A stretch of 64,000 nucleotides of DNA, from the NCBI GenBank assembly GCA_000995965.1, contig LBYD01000002.1, positions 62,001 to 126,000 of the forward strand, read 5' to 3'. The translations under genes were made by a program, and so were the position numbers. The notes under the pieces were generated by a model. That model saw only the letters and a program-made list of their open reading frames with translations, did not search any database and was not told the DNA's origin. Shown in pieces: positions 49,759 through 58,841 of this stretch; the stretch's first letter is position 1, and each line of letters opens with the position of its first letter. The DNA comes from Candidatus Moranbacteria bacterium GW2011_GWC2_40_12. Its GTDB lineage: Bacteria > Patescibacteria > Paceibacteria > Moranbacterales > UBA11712.

Positions 49759-50886
49759 ATGCCGCTTTCTATTCAGGACCAAATAAAAAATCAAATCGAT
49801 GCTTCCCAAAGTATTTTGATACTCACCAAGCCCAAAGCTTCGAGCGATGCAGTCTCGGCAAGCTGGGGCTTTTTTCATTTGCTCAAAAATCTTGGAAAGA
49901 ATCCAGTGATTCTGGAAAACAACCCTCAAGCCGAAAAACTGAAATTCCTCCCTCTCCCGGAAAAAATGGAAAAGAAAATCACCGGAGCGCGGGATTTTGT
50001 TTTGTCTTTCAACACCAAATACAACAAAATCATCAGTTCCCGCGTCGAAGAAAAAGAAGAGGCCTTTGAAATCTATATCACGCCGGAAAAAGAAGCGATT
50101 GACCCGCGCGATTTTTCGTTCATCCCCGCCAAGTTCAAATACGACCTTGTTGTCGTGATCGGCTGCCAAAATTTGGATGATCTTGGCGAAATCAAGGAAA
50201 AAAACAGCGACCTTTTTTTTGAGCTCCCGGTCGTGAACATCGACAATTCGCCCGCCAACGAAAATTTCGGGCAGTTCAATCTTGTTGATACCACCGCCTC
50301 TTCCGTTTCGGAAGCGCTTTGTGAATTTTCGAAAGGCTTCGATGAAAAACATATGAATCCAGCCTCGGCCCAGTGCTTCCTCGCGGGAATAGTTTCCGCC
50401 ACTTCCAATTTTCAAAGCGAACGGACGACTCCCCAGACCTTCCTCGCCGCTTCGTGGCTCATCGAGAAAGGCGCCAGCCAGCAGGAAATCGTCCGCCATC
50501 TCATGAAAACCCAGTCTTTCCCCTTTATGAAGCTCTGGGGGCGGGTTATGGCCCGGCTCAACTGGGACGAAAAACTGAAGCTGGCCTGGTCACTGGTGTC
50601 GCTTGAGGATTTTGTCCTGAGCCGGACGACCGAGACGGATTTGCCGCTGATACTCGAAAAGATCAAAGACAATTTTTCCTCGGGAAACACTTTTGCCATC
50701 ATTTTCAGCGAATCGCTCAAAAAAAATATCGCGCTCCTCAAGACCAATGACCTGCCGTCGCTTCGAAATCTGGAAAAGCTTTTCAACGGAGAAATAAAAA
50801 ACGGACATCTGTCCGTCGAATTTCTGGGAAAAGATATCTTGGAGGCGGAAAAAGAGATGATGGAGAAATTGAAAACTCTAAAATAG
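49759..50886 (+). CDS. Degenerate DHH-family phosphoesterase-like protein
   Basis: A 375-residue protein with the outline of DHH/DHHA1 (NrnA-like) phosphodiesterases: an N-terminal domain with SILILTKPKASSDAVSASWG, VVVIGCQNLDDLGE and VVNIDNSPANENFGQFNLVD, and a C-terminal GGH-like part. The metal-binding residues of the family (DxD near residue 28, DHH near 157) are replaced by SDAVS and IDNSP, so catalysis is unlikely. It may be a nucleotide-binding or structural relative. A purine-poor leader precedes it and a small gene follows after 16 bases. Confidence 0.7.
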   Translation: MPLSIQDQIKNQIDASQSILILTKPKASSDAVSASWGFFHLLKNLGKNPVILENNPQAEKLKFLPLPEKMEKKITGARDFVLSFNTKYNKIISSRVEEKEEAFEIYITPEKEAIDPRDFSFIPAKFKYDLVVVIGCQNLDDLGEIKEKNSDLFFELPVVNIDNSPANENFGQFNLVDTTASSVSEALCEFSKGFDEKHMNPASAQCFLAGIVSATSNFQSERTTPQTFLAASWLIEKGASQQEIVRHLMKTQSFPFMKLWGRVMARLNWDEKLKLAWSLVSLEDFVLSRTTETDLPLILEKIKDNFSSGNTFAIIFSESLKKNIALLKTNDLPSLRNLEKLFNGEIKNGHLSVEFLGKDILEAEKEMMEKLKTLK

Positions 50887-50902
50887 CTCAAAGGAGGCGA
50901 TA

Positions 50903-51094
50903 ATGAAAGTAACGACCATTGTTCTTTTTGTAACCGAAGAAGGTGATAAAATTCACATCACTGAATATCCTGGGAAGTACACCCAGGAACTCGGAATAAC
51001 TTCTCGGCTCACTTCCCAAAACCATTTTCTTCCTCCGGAAGAGGCTCTTAGGTTTATCAGGAGGAGAATTGAAGAACATGGAGTAAAGCGCTAA
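50903..51094 (+). CDS. Small hypothetical protein
   Basis: A 63-residue protein (KVTTIVLFVTEEGDKIHIT, then PPEEALRFIRRRIEEHG), with AAGGAGG 6 bases before the ATG. Strands then one helix. No family recognised. Followed by a strong terminator, so it ends the transcript begun with the DHH-like gene. Confidence 0.7.
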   Translation: MKVTTIVLFVTEEGDKIHITEYPGKYTQELGITSRLTSQNHFLPPEEALRFIRRRIEEHGVKR

Positions 51095-51110
51095 CAGTTC
51101 CCTTCTTAAT

Positions 51111-51140
51111 GGCCTCGGAATTTTCGAGGCCAATTTTTTT
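51111..51140 (+). terminator. Intrinsic terminator
   Basis: GGCCTCG / CGAGGCC with loop GAATTTT, then AATTTTTTT. Confidence 0.85.
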
Positions 51141-51148
51141 GATATCTT

Positions 51149-52150
51149 CTATTTTGCAAATATCTCCTTCGCCGCGTCCCAAAATTCTGGCTTCGCGTGC
51201 TTTGTTTTGAGCCAATACCACCATTCAGCTCCCCAAAGATAGTTTTCCGGAAAACCCACAAGCTTCGCGTATTCGATATTTTCCCGAAATTGCTTGAGGC
51301 TCATTGATTTTTCCTGCTCCTCGAGCGGCAAATCATAAATCAGTTTCGGTCCCCAAGGCTCGGTCTGAAGCTCCGAGACGATAATCGGCTTCCCGGGAAA
51401 AAATAAATGCACGATATTGGCCTTTAGCCAGAAAAATCTCGGGGGAAGAGGGTATTTGAAATATCCAATCGGATCTTTGTGGATAATCCGATACATGGTT
51501 GTTCCAAAAATATCGGCCCGCTTGGCCGCCCGCACCCAGATGGAAAGCTCCCCGCTGTCCGTCACCATTATTTGATGGCTTGAATCAATTTCGCGCACTT
51601 TTGCCACTTCCCTGTCAAGAAATCCCTTTTCCGTCGTCGTGCATTCTCCAAAAGGAAGAAAAGGCTCATTGTCCACTTGCCAGAGATATAAATTGGGAAT
51701 ATTTTTGTAGCGCTCAACCTCTTTTGACATCGCCGAGAGAATTTTTTCCTGTTTTTCCGACTCGGTGAGTTTATCCGCCCAAAACGGCGCATGGCATTCC
51801 GGCCAGCGTGGAAGCTTTCGACCGATGACCAAGATCAATTGCGCATTTCTTTTTTGCGCTTCCTCAATCATCCAGTCATAATCCGAAAAATCATACCTCC
51901 CCTCCTCCTCTTCAATGTCCTGCCAATAAATAGGGAGTCGGATTCTTTTCGCGCCGAGATCATCGAGAACGGCCAAATACGCTTCCCGCCAGTCAAGCCC
52001 CATCTCCGTCGCGAACATTTTTGAAAAGGCCACACCCCACTTGATATCGCCGTTTTTTTCCGCAAGGCCGGCCGGTTTTCGAATAAGAAAAAAGAATCCG
52101 GCCACAAGAGCCATAATGATCAACAAAAATACTTTTCTTCTAAGTTTCAT
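51149..52150 (-). CDS. Exported clan-A glycoside hydrolase-like protein
   Basis: A 333-residue protein with an N-terminal signal or membrane anchor (VFLLIIMALVAGFFFLI) and a TIM-barrel hydrolase. The likely acid/base is in LYLWQVDNEPFLPFG and the nucleophile in PIIVSELQTEPWGP; RIRLPIYWQDIEEEEGRYDF is the early barrel loop. This fits clan GH-A (GH5/GH39/GH42-like). The substrate is not readable. It shares the locus with an EamA transporter and a GH1 enzyme. Confidence 0.75.
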   Translation of the reverse strand: MKLRRKVFLLIIMALVAGFFFLIRKPAGLAEKNGDIKWGVAFSKMFATEMGLDWREAYLAVLDDLGAKRIRLPIYWQDIEEEEGRYDFSDYDWMIEEAQKRNAQLILVIGRKLPRWPECHAPFWADKLTESEKQEKILSAMSKEVERYKNIPNLYLWQVDNEPFLPFGECTTTEKGFLDREVAKVREIDSSHQIMVTDSGELSIWVRAAKRADIFGTTMYRIIHKDPIGYFKYPLPPRFFWLKANIVHLFFPGKPIIVSELQTEPWGPKLIYDLPLEEQEKSMSLKQFRENIEYAKLVGFPENYLWGAEWWYWLKTKHAKPEFWDAAKEIFAK

Positions 52151-52181
52151 TTATTAGATATTAGATTGGAGTAATGTATAT

Positions 52182-52219
52182 AATCTTAATTTTTATGCAT
52201 ATGCATAAAAATTAAGATT
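52182..52219. repeat. 38-bp perfect palindrome
   Basis: Arms 52182-52200 and 52201-52219 are exact reverse complements (left arm AATCTTAATTTTTATGCAT) with no spacer. It lies between the EamA gene stop and the hydrolase start. Confidence 0.9.
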
Positions 52220-52233
52220 CCCCTGAAAAAACT

Positions 52234-53142
52234 TCATTTGAAAATAACCAGCATTGTCCCGAAAGTTACTGAAAGAATTCCCGCCATTTTTGTGATGATA
52301 TTGAGAATTGAGAATCTTTCGACAAAAATATTCTTGAGATAAAAAGACAAAAACAGGGCAAACACGAAGGTGAGAAGATATTGCACCGAAACAAACGAGC
52401 TTATGACTGCCACACTGCCGAGCATAATGCTGTAGTTCACGAGCAAAGTGCCGGCTCCGGCGGTGGTTTTCGCGACAATCGTTCCGGCAAAATTTTCGAA
52501 ATTTTCCTTTCTTTTTTTCTTTCTGACCCCGTCAAGCACAGCTTTTCTGAATTCTGGAATGAGAAGCGAGGCGAGAGCCGCGAACAAAATTCCCCCGCGG
52601 CTCAAGATGTATCCGCTCACGAAAGCCTGGTGATTATATCCATATTTCAAAAGCACCATTGAGAATGCCGCCAGCACCCCAGCGGCGACTGTCCCGCGCC
52701 AGTGGAAAAAAAATCTCCCGGCATAAAATTTGTAGGAAATGAGCGCGCCTCCGATCACGAGAAAAATTATACCGCCGGCTTCGCGCGAAGAAAATGAATC
52801 ATTGAGAATCATTTTCGCGCAAATCGTCGTGACGACTGTCGAGGTCGCCCCAAAAAGAACATAGACCCTCGGAGCCGAAGAGCGGATCAGCGCGCGGAAA
52901 AGAAAGGCGAGAGAGAGAAAAAGCAGGATTCCCGAAAGAAAAGAAATCAGAAACGGAATAACTCCAAACCATTTGAGCCCGAAAGGCGCGAACCCAAGGC
53001 TGAAAACGGAAAAAATGCCGACGTAGAAAGTATAAAGAGGCCAGTTTTTCATGCGGGCGGCCAGAATATATTTGCTCATCACCGATTCGACGGCGAGGAG
53101 CGCGTATCCCAAAATGGCAATGGTCATCCAATTCATCTTCAT
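52234..53142 (-). CDS. EamA/DMT-family transporter
   Basis: A 302-residue protein with ten membrane helices in two EamA repeats (ALLAVESVMSKYILAARMK, ALIRSSAPRVYVLFGATSTV; then NYSIMLGSVAVISSFVSVQY and AGILSVTFGTMLVIF). The family exports or imports small metabolites. Placed between two glycoside hydrolase genes, it might handle sugars, but this is inference. Confidence 0.85.
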   Translation of the reverse strand: MKMNWMTIAILGYALLAVESVMSKYILAARMKNWPLYTFYVGIFSVFSLGFAPFGLKWFGVIPFLISFLSGILLFLSLAFLFRALIRSSAPRVYVLFGATSTVVTTICAKMILNDSFSSREAGGIIFLVIGGALISYKFYAGRFFFHWRGTVAAGVLAAFSMVLLKYGYNHQAFVSGYILSRGGILFAALASLLIPEFRKAVLDGVRKKKRKENFENFAGTIVAKTTAGAGTLLVNYSIMLGSVAVISSFVSVQYLLTFVFALFLSFYLKNIFVERFSILNIITKMAGILSVTFGTMLVIFK

Positions 53143-53153
53143 TCACTTGGAAA

Positions 53154-54407
53154 CTAAGTTTCCAAGTAGTTATTTTTGCATATTTTCGCGTATTCCAGCG
53201 CGCTCGGGCGGACTTTCCTTTCCATAGTTTTATAATCCATTTCCACCAGCCCAAACCGCGGCCAAAAGCCTTTGTCCCATTCAAAATTGTCGAGAAACGA
53301 CCAGTGAAAATACCCACGGACATCCACGCCTTCTCGAATGGCTTTATGAACGTGGAAGAGATAATTTTTTATAAACCCTGCCCTTTTCCGGTCCTTCGCG
53401 TCAGGAATTCCGTTTTCCGTGATGTAAATGGGAAGATTATATTTCTTGAGATCCATGAGAATATAGTACATGCCTTCCGGAACAATCTGCCGTCCCATAT
53501 CATTTTCTTGATATTTTTCTTCATGCAATAAGGCCGAAAGTGAAAAAGGGACTCTCATATAATGCTGCGCGCCGATGAAATCCAAATGACCAATCGTTTG
53601 TTTGATCAAATATTCGTTAGTAAAATGCTTAGCGAGAAACAAAAGGAAACCTGTTTGAAAAATTCCATTTCTATTATCAAAGAAATTCAACCATTCAGTG
53701 AACCCCACCATGGCTTGCGGTTTTTTCTTGTGAATCTCCGCATATGCTAATTTATGCGCCTTGATAAGATTTTTATAAACTCGAAAAGCTTCGAAAATGT
53801 TATGTTTCTGCGGCGGTCGATAACCCTTAATGTATCCTCCGCCGATTATCAGGATTGGCTCATTGAAAGTCAGCCAAAAAATCACGTCATCGGAAAATTC
53901 TTTTACTATCTTCGCAGAATATCTCTTAAAATAGTCCGGAGATTTTTTATTCTCCCACCCCCCCTTTCGCGAAAACCACACAGGAAGAGTGTAATGCCAT
54001 AGCGTCACAAACGGCTCCATTCCCCGCGCGCGGATGGCTTTCAATACTTTTCGGTAATGTTCGATTTCTTTTTCGTCAAATTTTCCTTCTTCCGGCTCGA
54101 TCCGCGACCATTCAATGGAAATCCGAAAAGCGTTGAGACCAAGAGATTTGGCGATATCCAAATCTTCTTCGTAGCGGTTATAGTGGTCGCAGGCCCGGCC
54201 CGAGATATAATTTTCCGGGTCGAACATTTCTGGGAATTTCTTTTGCTGCCATTTCGCCCATTTGGTTTTGGCTTCGCTCGCGAGGCGTTTCGCGTTTTTC
54301 TTTTCCCACTCGCTCCAGTCATTCCGGCTCCCGCCTTCAACCTGATGGGCCGCCGTTGCCGCGCCCCACAAAAAACCATCGGGAAATTTTTTGTTTTTAT
54401 TTTTCAT
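53154..54407 (-). CDS. Glycoside hydrolase family 1 (beta-glucosidase-like)
   Basis: A 417-residue, probably cytoplasmic enzyme; start 54407 gives the family N-terminus KFPDGFLWGAATAAHQVEGG. It has the acid/base motif WLTFNEPILI and the nucleophile motif PIYITENGIPD, plus RISIEWSRIEPEEGKFD and FHWSFLDNFEWDKGF, all typical of GH1. It should cleave beta-linked disaccharides or glycosides. It ends 11 bases upstream of the EamA gene and may be co-transcribed. No signal peptide is seen. Confidence 0.93.
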   Translation of the reverse strand: MKNKNKKFPDGFLWGAATAAHQVEGGSRNDWSEWEKKNAKRLASEAKTKWAKWQQKKFPEMFDPENYISGRACDHYNRYEEDLDIAKSLGLNAFRISIEWSRIEPEEGKFDEKEIEHYRKVLKAIRARGMEPFVTLWHYTLPVWFSRKGGWENKKSPDYFKRYSAKIVKEFSDDVIFWLTFNEPILIIGGGYIKGYRPPQKHNIFEAFRVYKNLIKAHKLAYAEIHKKKPQAMVGFTEWLNFFDNRNGIFQTGFLLFLAKHFTNEYLIKQTIGHLDFIGAQHYMRVPFSLSALLHEEKYQENDMGRQIVPEGMYYILMDLKKYNLPIYITENGIPDAKDRKRAGFIKNYLFHVHKAIREGVDVRGYFHWSFLDNFEWDKGFWPRFGLVEMDYKTMERKVRPSALEYAKICKNNYLET

Positions 54408-54448
54408 GCTTTGCCCTAATTTTACTATTTTTGTGAAATAATATCTAG

Positions 54449-54477
54449 TTGTGCTTTCAAGCAGAATGAAATAAAAT
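54449..54477 (+). promoter_or_regulatory. Promoter of the pilB-like gene (leaderless)
   Basis: TTGTGC (54449-54454), 17-bp spacer, TAAAAT (54472-54477). The start would fall on or next to the ATG at 54484, so the transcript is probably leaderless. Confidence 0.65.
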
Positions 54478-54483
54478 ACAATT

Positions 54484-57400
54484 ATGCCTGAAGAGACAAA
54501 TAAAAACAAAACTGCTGGAGAAATACACGGCCATCACGAGGAGGAAGTCAGCCGGATCCTCTCCAAGATGAAACACGAATCCGAAGAACAGCAAGCGGCC
54601 AGCCTGGCCGCTACTTTAGGTTTTCCTTATATCGATCTCAATATTTTCCCCATTGATCCGGAGACACTCCAAGTCATTCCGAAAGAAGATGCTCTGAGAC
54701 TTGAACTGGTTCCCATTCAAAGAGCCGGGAAAAATGTGAGCTTGGCTATTTCAAACATTTCTCACCCGGATCTCAAGAAATATCTTGAGAAACTGGAAAA
54801 AGAAGAGGGATACCGGCTGAAAATTTTCATATCTTCAAAAACCGGTTTCCAGAAAACCTTGGAGCGATACAAATTCATCGCTTTGGCCGATAATCTGGAA
54901 GACTTGCGCTTGACACTTTCCGGAACAGACCTCGCGGAATTTGAAAAAAATCTGAGAGATGTCATTGACCTCAAAAAAAGAATCACCGAAATACCCACGA
55001 CGGAGGTGATAAACATCATCATGGCCGGCGCCGTAAAAATGGAGGCTAGTGATATCCATTTTGAACCTCAACAGGACGGCATCCGTTTGCGCTATAGATT
55101 GGACGGAATTCTTCAAAACATCACCGATCTTCCTTCGCAGGTATACCACTATATCCTTTCCCGGGTGAAAATTCTTTCCGGAATGAAAATAAATATCCGA
55201 GACGTCGCTCAAGATGGGCATTTTTCCATCGAAATTGAGGAGAACGAAATAGACGTCCGTGTTTCAATTCTCCCCGGAAATTTTGGGGAGAATATAGTGA
55301 TGCGCCTCCTGAATCAACGCTCCATAGCCTTGAAATACGACGACCTTGGCCTTCGAGGACTGGCCTATGACAAGCTCCGGGAGGAAATGAAAAAGCCCAA
55401 TGGGATAATCCTCAACACCGGCCCCACCGGATCGGGAAAAACGACAACGCTCTATGCCATTGTCAACACCCTCAACTCCCCGGAAGTGAAAATTATCACT
55501 GTTGAAGATCCGGTTGAATACAAAATAAAGGGAATTTCCCAGACCCAAGTTTCCAAATCGCGCGGATATACCTTCGCCAATGCTCTTCGGGCCATTGTCC
55601 GTCAGGATCCGGATGTTATTTTGGTCGGTGAAATAAGAGATGATGAAACGGCTCAAATTGCTGTCCACGCGTCCCTTACCGGACACCTGGTTCTTTCAAC
55701 CCTCCACACCAATAGCGCTGTTGAAACGACGCCGAGGCTCACCGATATGGGAATAAAGCCTTCGCTCATTCCCGCGGCGGTGAATGCCATTATCGCCCAG
55801 CGCCTGGTTCGAAAACTCTGTCCGGTCTGCAAGGAAAAGTATACTCCCGCCCGGGAAAGCGTGGAAAGCGTGAGGAAAATTCTCTCAGTAATATCTCCCA
55901 AGGCAAAACTTTCTGTCCCAAAAAATATTGATTCTTTTTTCCGGGCCAAGGGATGCCCGAAATGCCGCGGACTGGGATATAAGGGCCGGATTGGAATCTT
56001 CGAAATTCTGACTCTGAATGAAGAAATTTCCCAAAAAATAACTGAAATGGCCTCGGAATCGGAAATTTTATCTCTCGCCCTTGAAGCCGGAATGGTTACA
56101 ATGCTTCAAGACGGGATTTTGAAAGCCCTCGAAGGAATAACTTCCCTCGAAGAAGTTCAAAGGGTGACTGGAGAAGGAAAGTTTTTGGAAGAACTCTATG
56201 AAAAAATCATTACCCAGCTGCTTCTCCGTTCCGTTTTGATAAGAAAAGACATCGCCCAAAAAATAGAGGGCATAAAAAATGATTTCTCAAAATATCAGGA
56301 ACTGGTGAACACGGCCAACCCAGAAGAGATACTAAGCCTAATCATTGCTGCCGGAATCAAACTTCAGGCCGGCGACATTCATATCGAGCCGGAAGAAAAT
56401 ATTGTGAAAATCCGCTTCCGAATTGATGGAATTCTTCAAGATGCCGCCCAAATACCCCTATCAGATTACCCGCATGTTATGGGTGATATCAAAATTCTCT
56501 CCGGTTTCAAGGCGACTGACGTTGAATCCGGGGTGAAGGACAGCCGGTTTTCCATAAGCCTGGAAGAAGGTGTATTTTCCGAAATTGCAAAGAGGGAAAT
56601 TGATGTCCGCGTTTCAATAATTTTGGGCGGCTATGGGGAAACGGTCGTTATGCGGCTTCTCGGCCAAGGCGACCAGGAGACTGACATCTTTAAGCTCGGC
56701 ATCCGCCAGCAGAATCTGGACAGGCTTTTGGAAAAAATAAAAAAGCCCAATGGGATAATCCTCAACACCGGCCCCACCGGATCGGGAAAAACGACAACTC
56801 TTTATTCTTTGCTTTCTCTTCTCAACAAGCCGGGTGCAAAAATTATAACCGTTGAAGACCCAATCGAATACCGTCTCAAAGGCATCCTGCAGACTCAAGT
56901 GAATGAAAAGAAGGGTTACACTTTCCCAATGGCTCTGCGCGCGCTTCTCCGCCAAAATCCGGATATCATGATGATTGGTGAAATCCGCGATGAAGAAACC
57001 GCGAAAATTTCCGTTCAGGCGGCGCTCACCGGTCATCTAGTTCTTTCAACGCTTCACACAAACAACGCGGCCAGCTCCATTCAGCGGCTCATCAATATGA
57101 GCGTCAACCCAACTGATATTGCTTCATCGGTAAATGCTTTCATGGCCCAACGCCTGGTGCGTTTTCTTTGCCAATCCTGCAAGAAAAAAGTGCGGCCAAG
57201 CCAGAAAGTGAAGAGCCAGATTGAAAGAATGCTTGGAACGATATCGGAAAAAGCGGGAATCGAAGTCCCGAAAAAAGTTGATTATATTTTCGAAGCGCAA
57301 GGCTGTCCAGAGTGCAACAACATCGGCTACAAGGGAAGAACTGCGGTCAGTGAAATAATGGATATGACAAAAGAGATGGAAGAGCTTGTCACCCGAGGAC

Positions 57401-57528
57401 CGACTACCTCCGAGGTGGAAGATCTTGCCAGGAAACAAGGAATGCTGACCATGGCCCAAGACGGGATTCTGAAGGTCGTTGAAGGGATCACGACTATGGA
57501 AGAAGTGGAAAGAGTAACAGAGGAATAA
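54484..57528 (+). CDS. Tandem PilB/GspE-type IV pilus assembly ATPase (double length)
   Basis: A 1014-residue protein made of two complete assembly ATPases in one chain; usual PilB is about 560 residues. Residues 30-120 are the N-terminal GSPII_E-type domain (SLAATLGFPYIDLNIFPIDP). Core 1 has NTGPTGSGKTTTLYAIV (about 310), the Asp box VEDPVEYKI, GEIRDDETAQIA, and a zinc site CPVCKEKY with GCPKCRGLGYKGR. Core 2 repeats this from about 620: NTGPTGSGKTTTLYSLL, VEDPIEYRL, GEIRDEETAKIS, CQSCKKK and GCPECNNIGYKGR. Around both Walker A sites, 59 bases are identical (55390-55448, 56740-56798), while flanks differ. Powers pilin assembly at the inner membrane; other pilus genes are not in view. Confidence 0.92.
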   Translation: MPEETNKNKTAGEIHGHHEEEVSRILSKMKHESEEQQAASLAATLGFPYIDLNIFPIDPETLQVIPKEDALRLELVPIQRAGKNVSLAISNISHPDLKKYLEKLEKEEGYRLKIFISSKTGFQKTLERYKFIALADNLEDLRLTLSGTDLAEFEKNLRDVIDLKKRITEIPTTEVINIIMAGAVKMEASDIHFEPQQDGIRLRYRLDGILQNITDLPSQVYHYILSRVKILSGMKINIRDVAQDGHFSIEIEENEIDVRVSILPGNFGENIVMRLLNQRSIALKYDDLGLRGLAYDKLREEMKKPNGIILNTGPTGSGKTTTLYAIVNTLNSPEVKIITVEDPVEYKIKGISQTQVSKSRGYTFANALRAIVRQDPDVILVGEIRDDETAQIAVHASLTGHLVLSTLHTNSAVETTPRLTDMGIKPSLIPAAVNAIIAQRLVRKLCPVCKEKYTPARESVESVRKILSVISPKAKLSVPKNIDSFFRAKGCPKCRGLGYKGRIGIFEILTLNEEISQKITEMASESEILSLALEAGMVTMLQDGILKALEGITSLEEVQRVTGEGKFLEELYEKIITQLLLRSVLIRKDIAQKIEGIKNDFSKYQELVNTANPEEILSLIIAAGIKLQAGDIHIEPEENIVKIRFRIDGILQDAAQIPLSDYPHVMGDIKILSGFKATDVESGVKDSRFSISLEEGVFSEIAKREIDVRVSIILGGYGETVVMRLLGQGDQETDIFKLGIRQQNLDRLLEKIKKPNGIILNTGPTGSGKTTTLYSLLSLLNKPGAKIITVEDPIEYRLKGILQTQVNEKKGYTFPMALRALLRQNPDIMMIGEIRDEETAKISVQAALTGHLVLSTLHTNNAASSIQRLINMSVNPTDIASSVNAFMAQRLVRFLCQSCKKKVRPSQKVKSQIERMLGTISEKAGIEVPKKVDYIFEAQGCPECNNIGYKGRTAVSEIMDMTKEMEELVTRGPTTSEVEDLARKQGMLTMAQDGILKVVEGITTMEEVERVTEE

Positions 57529-57534
57529 ATATAA

Positions 57535-57699
57535 AAAAGCCTTTCAATCTGTAGACAAATCCCGCAACTAGGGAATCGCGGGGCAGGAACAGTGCCGAGG
57601 AGCGGCTAAGCCGAAACCGGGCCGTCCATGTCTGGGCAAAAAAGTCCCCAGGAAGGAAAGTTACGAGCTCCCCTTATGTCTACAGATTGAAAGGCTTTT
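57535..57699 (+). ncRNA. Unidentified structured RNA or terminal-inverted-repeat element
   Basis: A 165-base element whose first and last 23 bases (57535-57557 and 57677-57699) are exact reverse complements. Inside are hairpins CCCGC/GCGGG (57561-57582), GGC TAA GCC (57604-57612) and CTGGG/CCCAG (57632-57651), and GGAGC (57599-57603) can pair with GCTCC (57667-57671). A GGAAGGAAAG stretch is unpaired. The centre is G+C rich in an A+T rich spacer. It is either a stable RNA with a terminal closing stem and a T-rich 3' end or a small non-autonomous mobile element. It does not match tmRNA, RNase P, 6S or SRP signatures I know. No target-site duplication is obvious. Confidence 0.55.
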
Positions 57700-57760
57700 A
57701 AAGTTCGTTAAATAAGTCCCTTTTTCGCAGGACAGTCCAGTCTATCATAGGCAATATTTT

Positions 57761-57789
57761 TTGTCAAGAAGTGCTAAATGCCTTATACT
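57761..57789 (+). promoter_or_regulatory. Promoter of ruvB
   Basis: TTGTCA (57761-57766), 17-bp spacer, TATACT (57784-57789); about 26-base leader. Confidence 0.75.
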
Positions 57790-57821
57790 ACCAATAAAAT
57801 ACGACATTCCGAATACCAATT

Positions 57822-58832
57822 ATGATTACCTCCTCTGCTGAACAAATCGATGATACAAAGCTTGATATAACCTTGCGGCCGCAAGCTTTTTCGGAATACG
57901 TCGGTCAAGAGAATACAAAGAAAAACCTGAATATTCTCATAAAAGCCGCTCAAAAACGAAAAGAGCCTATCGAGCACGTCCTCCTTTACGGACCGGCGGG
58001 CTTGGGAAAAACGACCTTAGCCCACATCATAGCCAATGAAATGGGAGCTAATATTCGCACTACGTCCGGACCGGCCATTGAAAAAGTAGGAGACCTTGGC
58101 TCGATTCTGACAAATTTAAGCGACGGAGATATTCTTTTCATTGACGAGATCCACCGGCTGAACAAACTCATTGAAGAAGTTCTTTACCCGGCAATGGAAG
58201 ACTTCAAGCTGGATATTATTATCGGAAAAGGGCCCTCGGCAAAAACTCTCCAGCTTGATCTTCCGCGATTCACGCTGATCGGAGCCACAACCCGCCTGGG
58301 ATCAATATCCTCGCCGCTTCGCAATCGCTTTGGCGTCATTCACCGCCTTGATTTTTATGAGAATGAGGATATTGAGAAAATACTCCACCGCTCGTCGAAA
58401 ATTCTTGAGATCCCAATCGACAGTGCCGGAGCCGCTTCAATTTCCCGTTCCAGCCGCCGCACGCCTCGAGTGGCCAACCGGCTTTTAAAACGGGTTCGCG
58501 ATTTCACCCAGGTCGAAAACGAGAAAGAAATAAACGAAAAATTGACTCTCCAGGCTCTCAAAAATCTTGAAATTGACGCGCTTGGCCTCGAGCCCACTGA
58601 CCGGCATATCCTTGCGACTATCATTGAAAAATTCTCCGGCGGACCGGTTGGCATCCAGACACTAGCTGCCGCTACAATGGAAGAGACTGAAACTATCGAA
58701 GATGTTTATGAGCCATTTCTTCTCCAAATCGGATTTCTAGCTCGCACTCCCCGCGGAAGAGTCGCCACGGAACAGGCTTACAAACATTTAGGAATAGAGT
58801 ATAATAAAGAAAACCAGAATAAGCTATTGTAA
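57822..58832 (+). CDS. ruvB: Holliday junction branch migration helicase RuvB
   Basis: A 336-residue AAA+ motor driving branch migration with RuvA. It has LRPQAFSEYVGQENTKKNL, Walker A YGPAGLGKTTLAHIIANEM, Walker B ILFIDEIHRLN, sensor GATTRLGSISSPLRNRFG, and the C-terminal winged helix GGPVGIQTLAAATMEETETI with FLARTPRGRVATEQAY. Full family length. Followed at 9 bases by a small membrane protein gene. Confidence 0.97.
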   Translation: MITSSAEQIDDTKLDITLRPQAFSEYVGQENTKKNLNILIKAAQKRKEPIEHVLLYGPAGLGKTTLAHIIANEMGANIRTTSGPAIEKVGDLGSILTNLSDGDILFIDEIHRLNKLIEEVLYPAMEDFKLDIIIGKGPSAKTLQLDLPRFTLIGATTRLGSISSPLRNRFGVIHRLDFYENEDIEKILHRSSKILEIPIDSAGAASISRSSRRTPRVANRLLKRVRDFTQVENEKEINEKLTLQALKNLEIDALGLEPTDRHILATIIEKFSGGPVGIQTLAAATMEETETIEDVYEPFLLQIGFLARTPRGRVATEQAYKHLGIEYNKENQNKLL

Positions 58833-58841
58833 CCAAAAGTC

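Noticed and set aside
57535..57699. Assignment as SRP RNA because of GGAAGGAA
   Set aside because: The flanking symmetric-loop sequence and GGAAGCAGC core of SRP RNA are missing.
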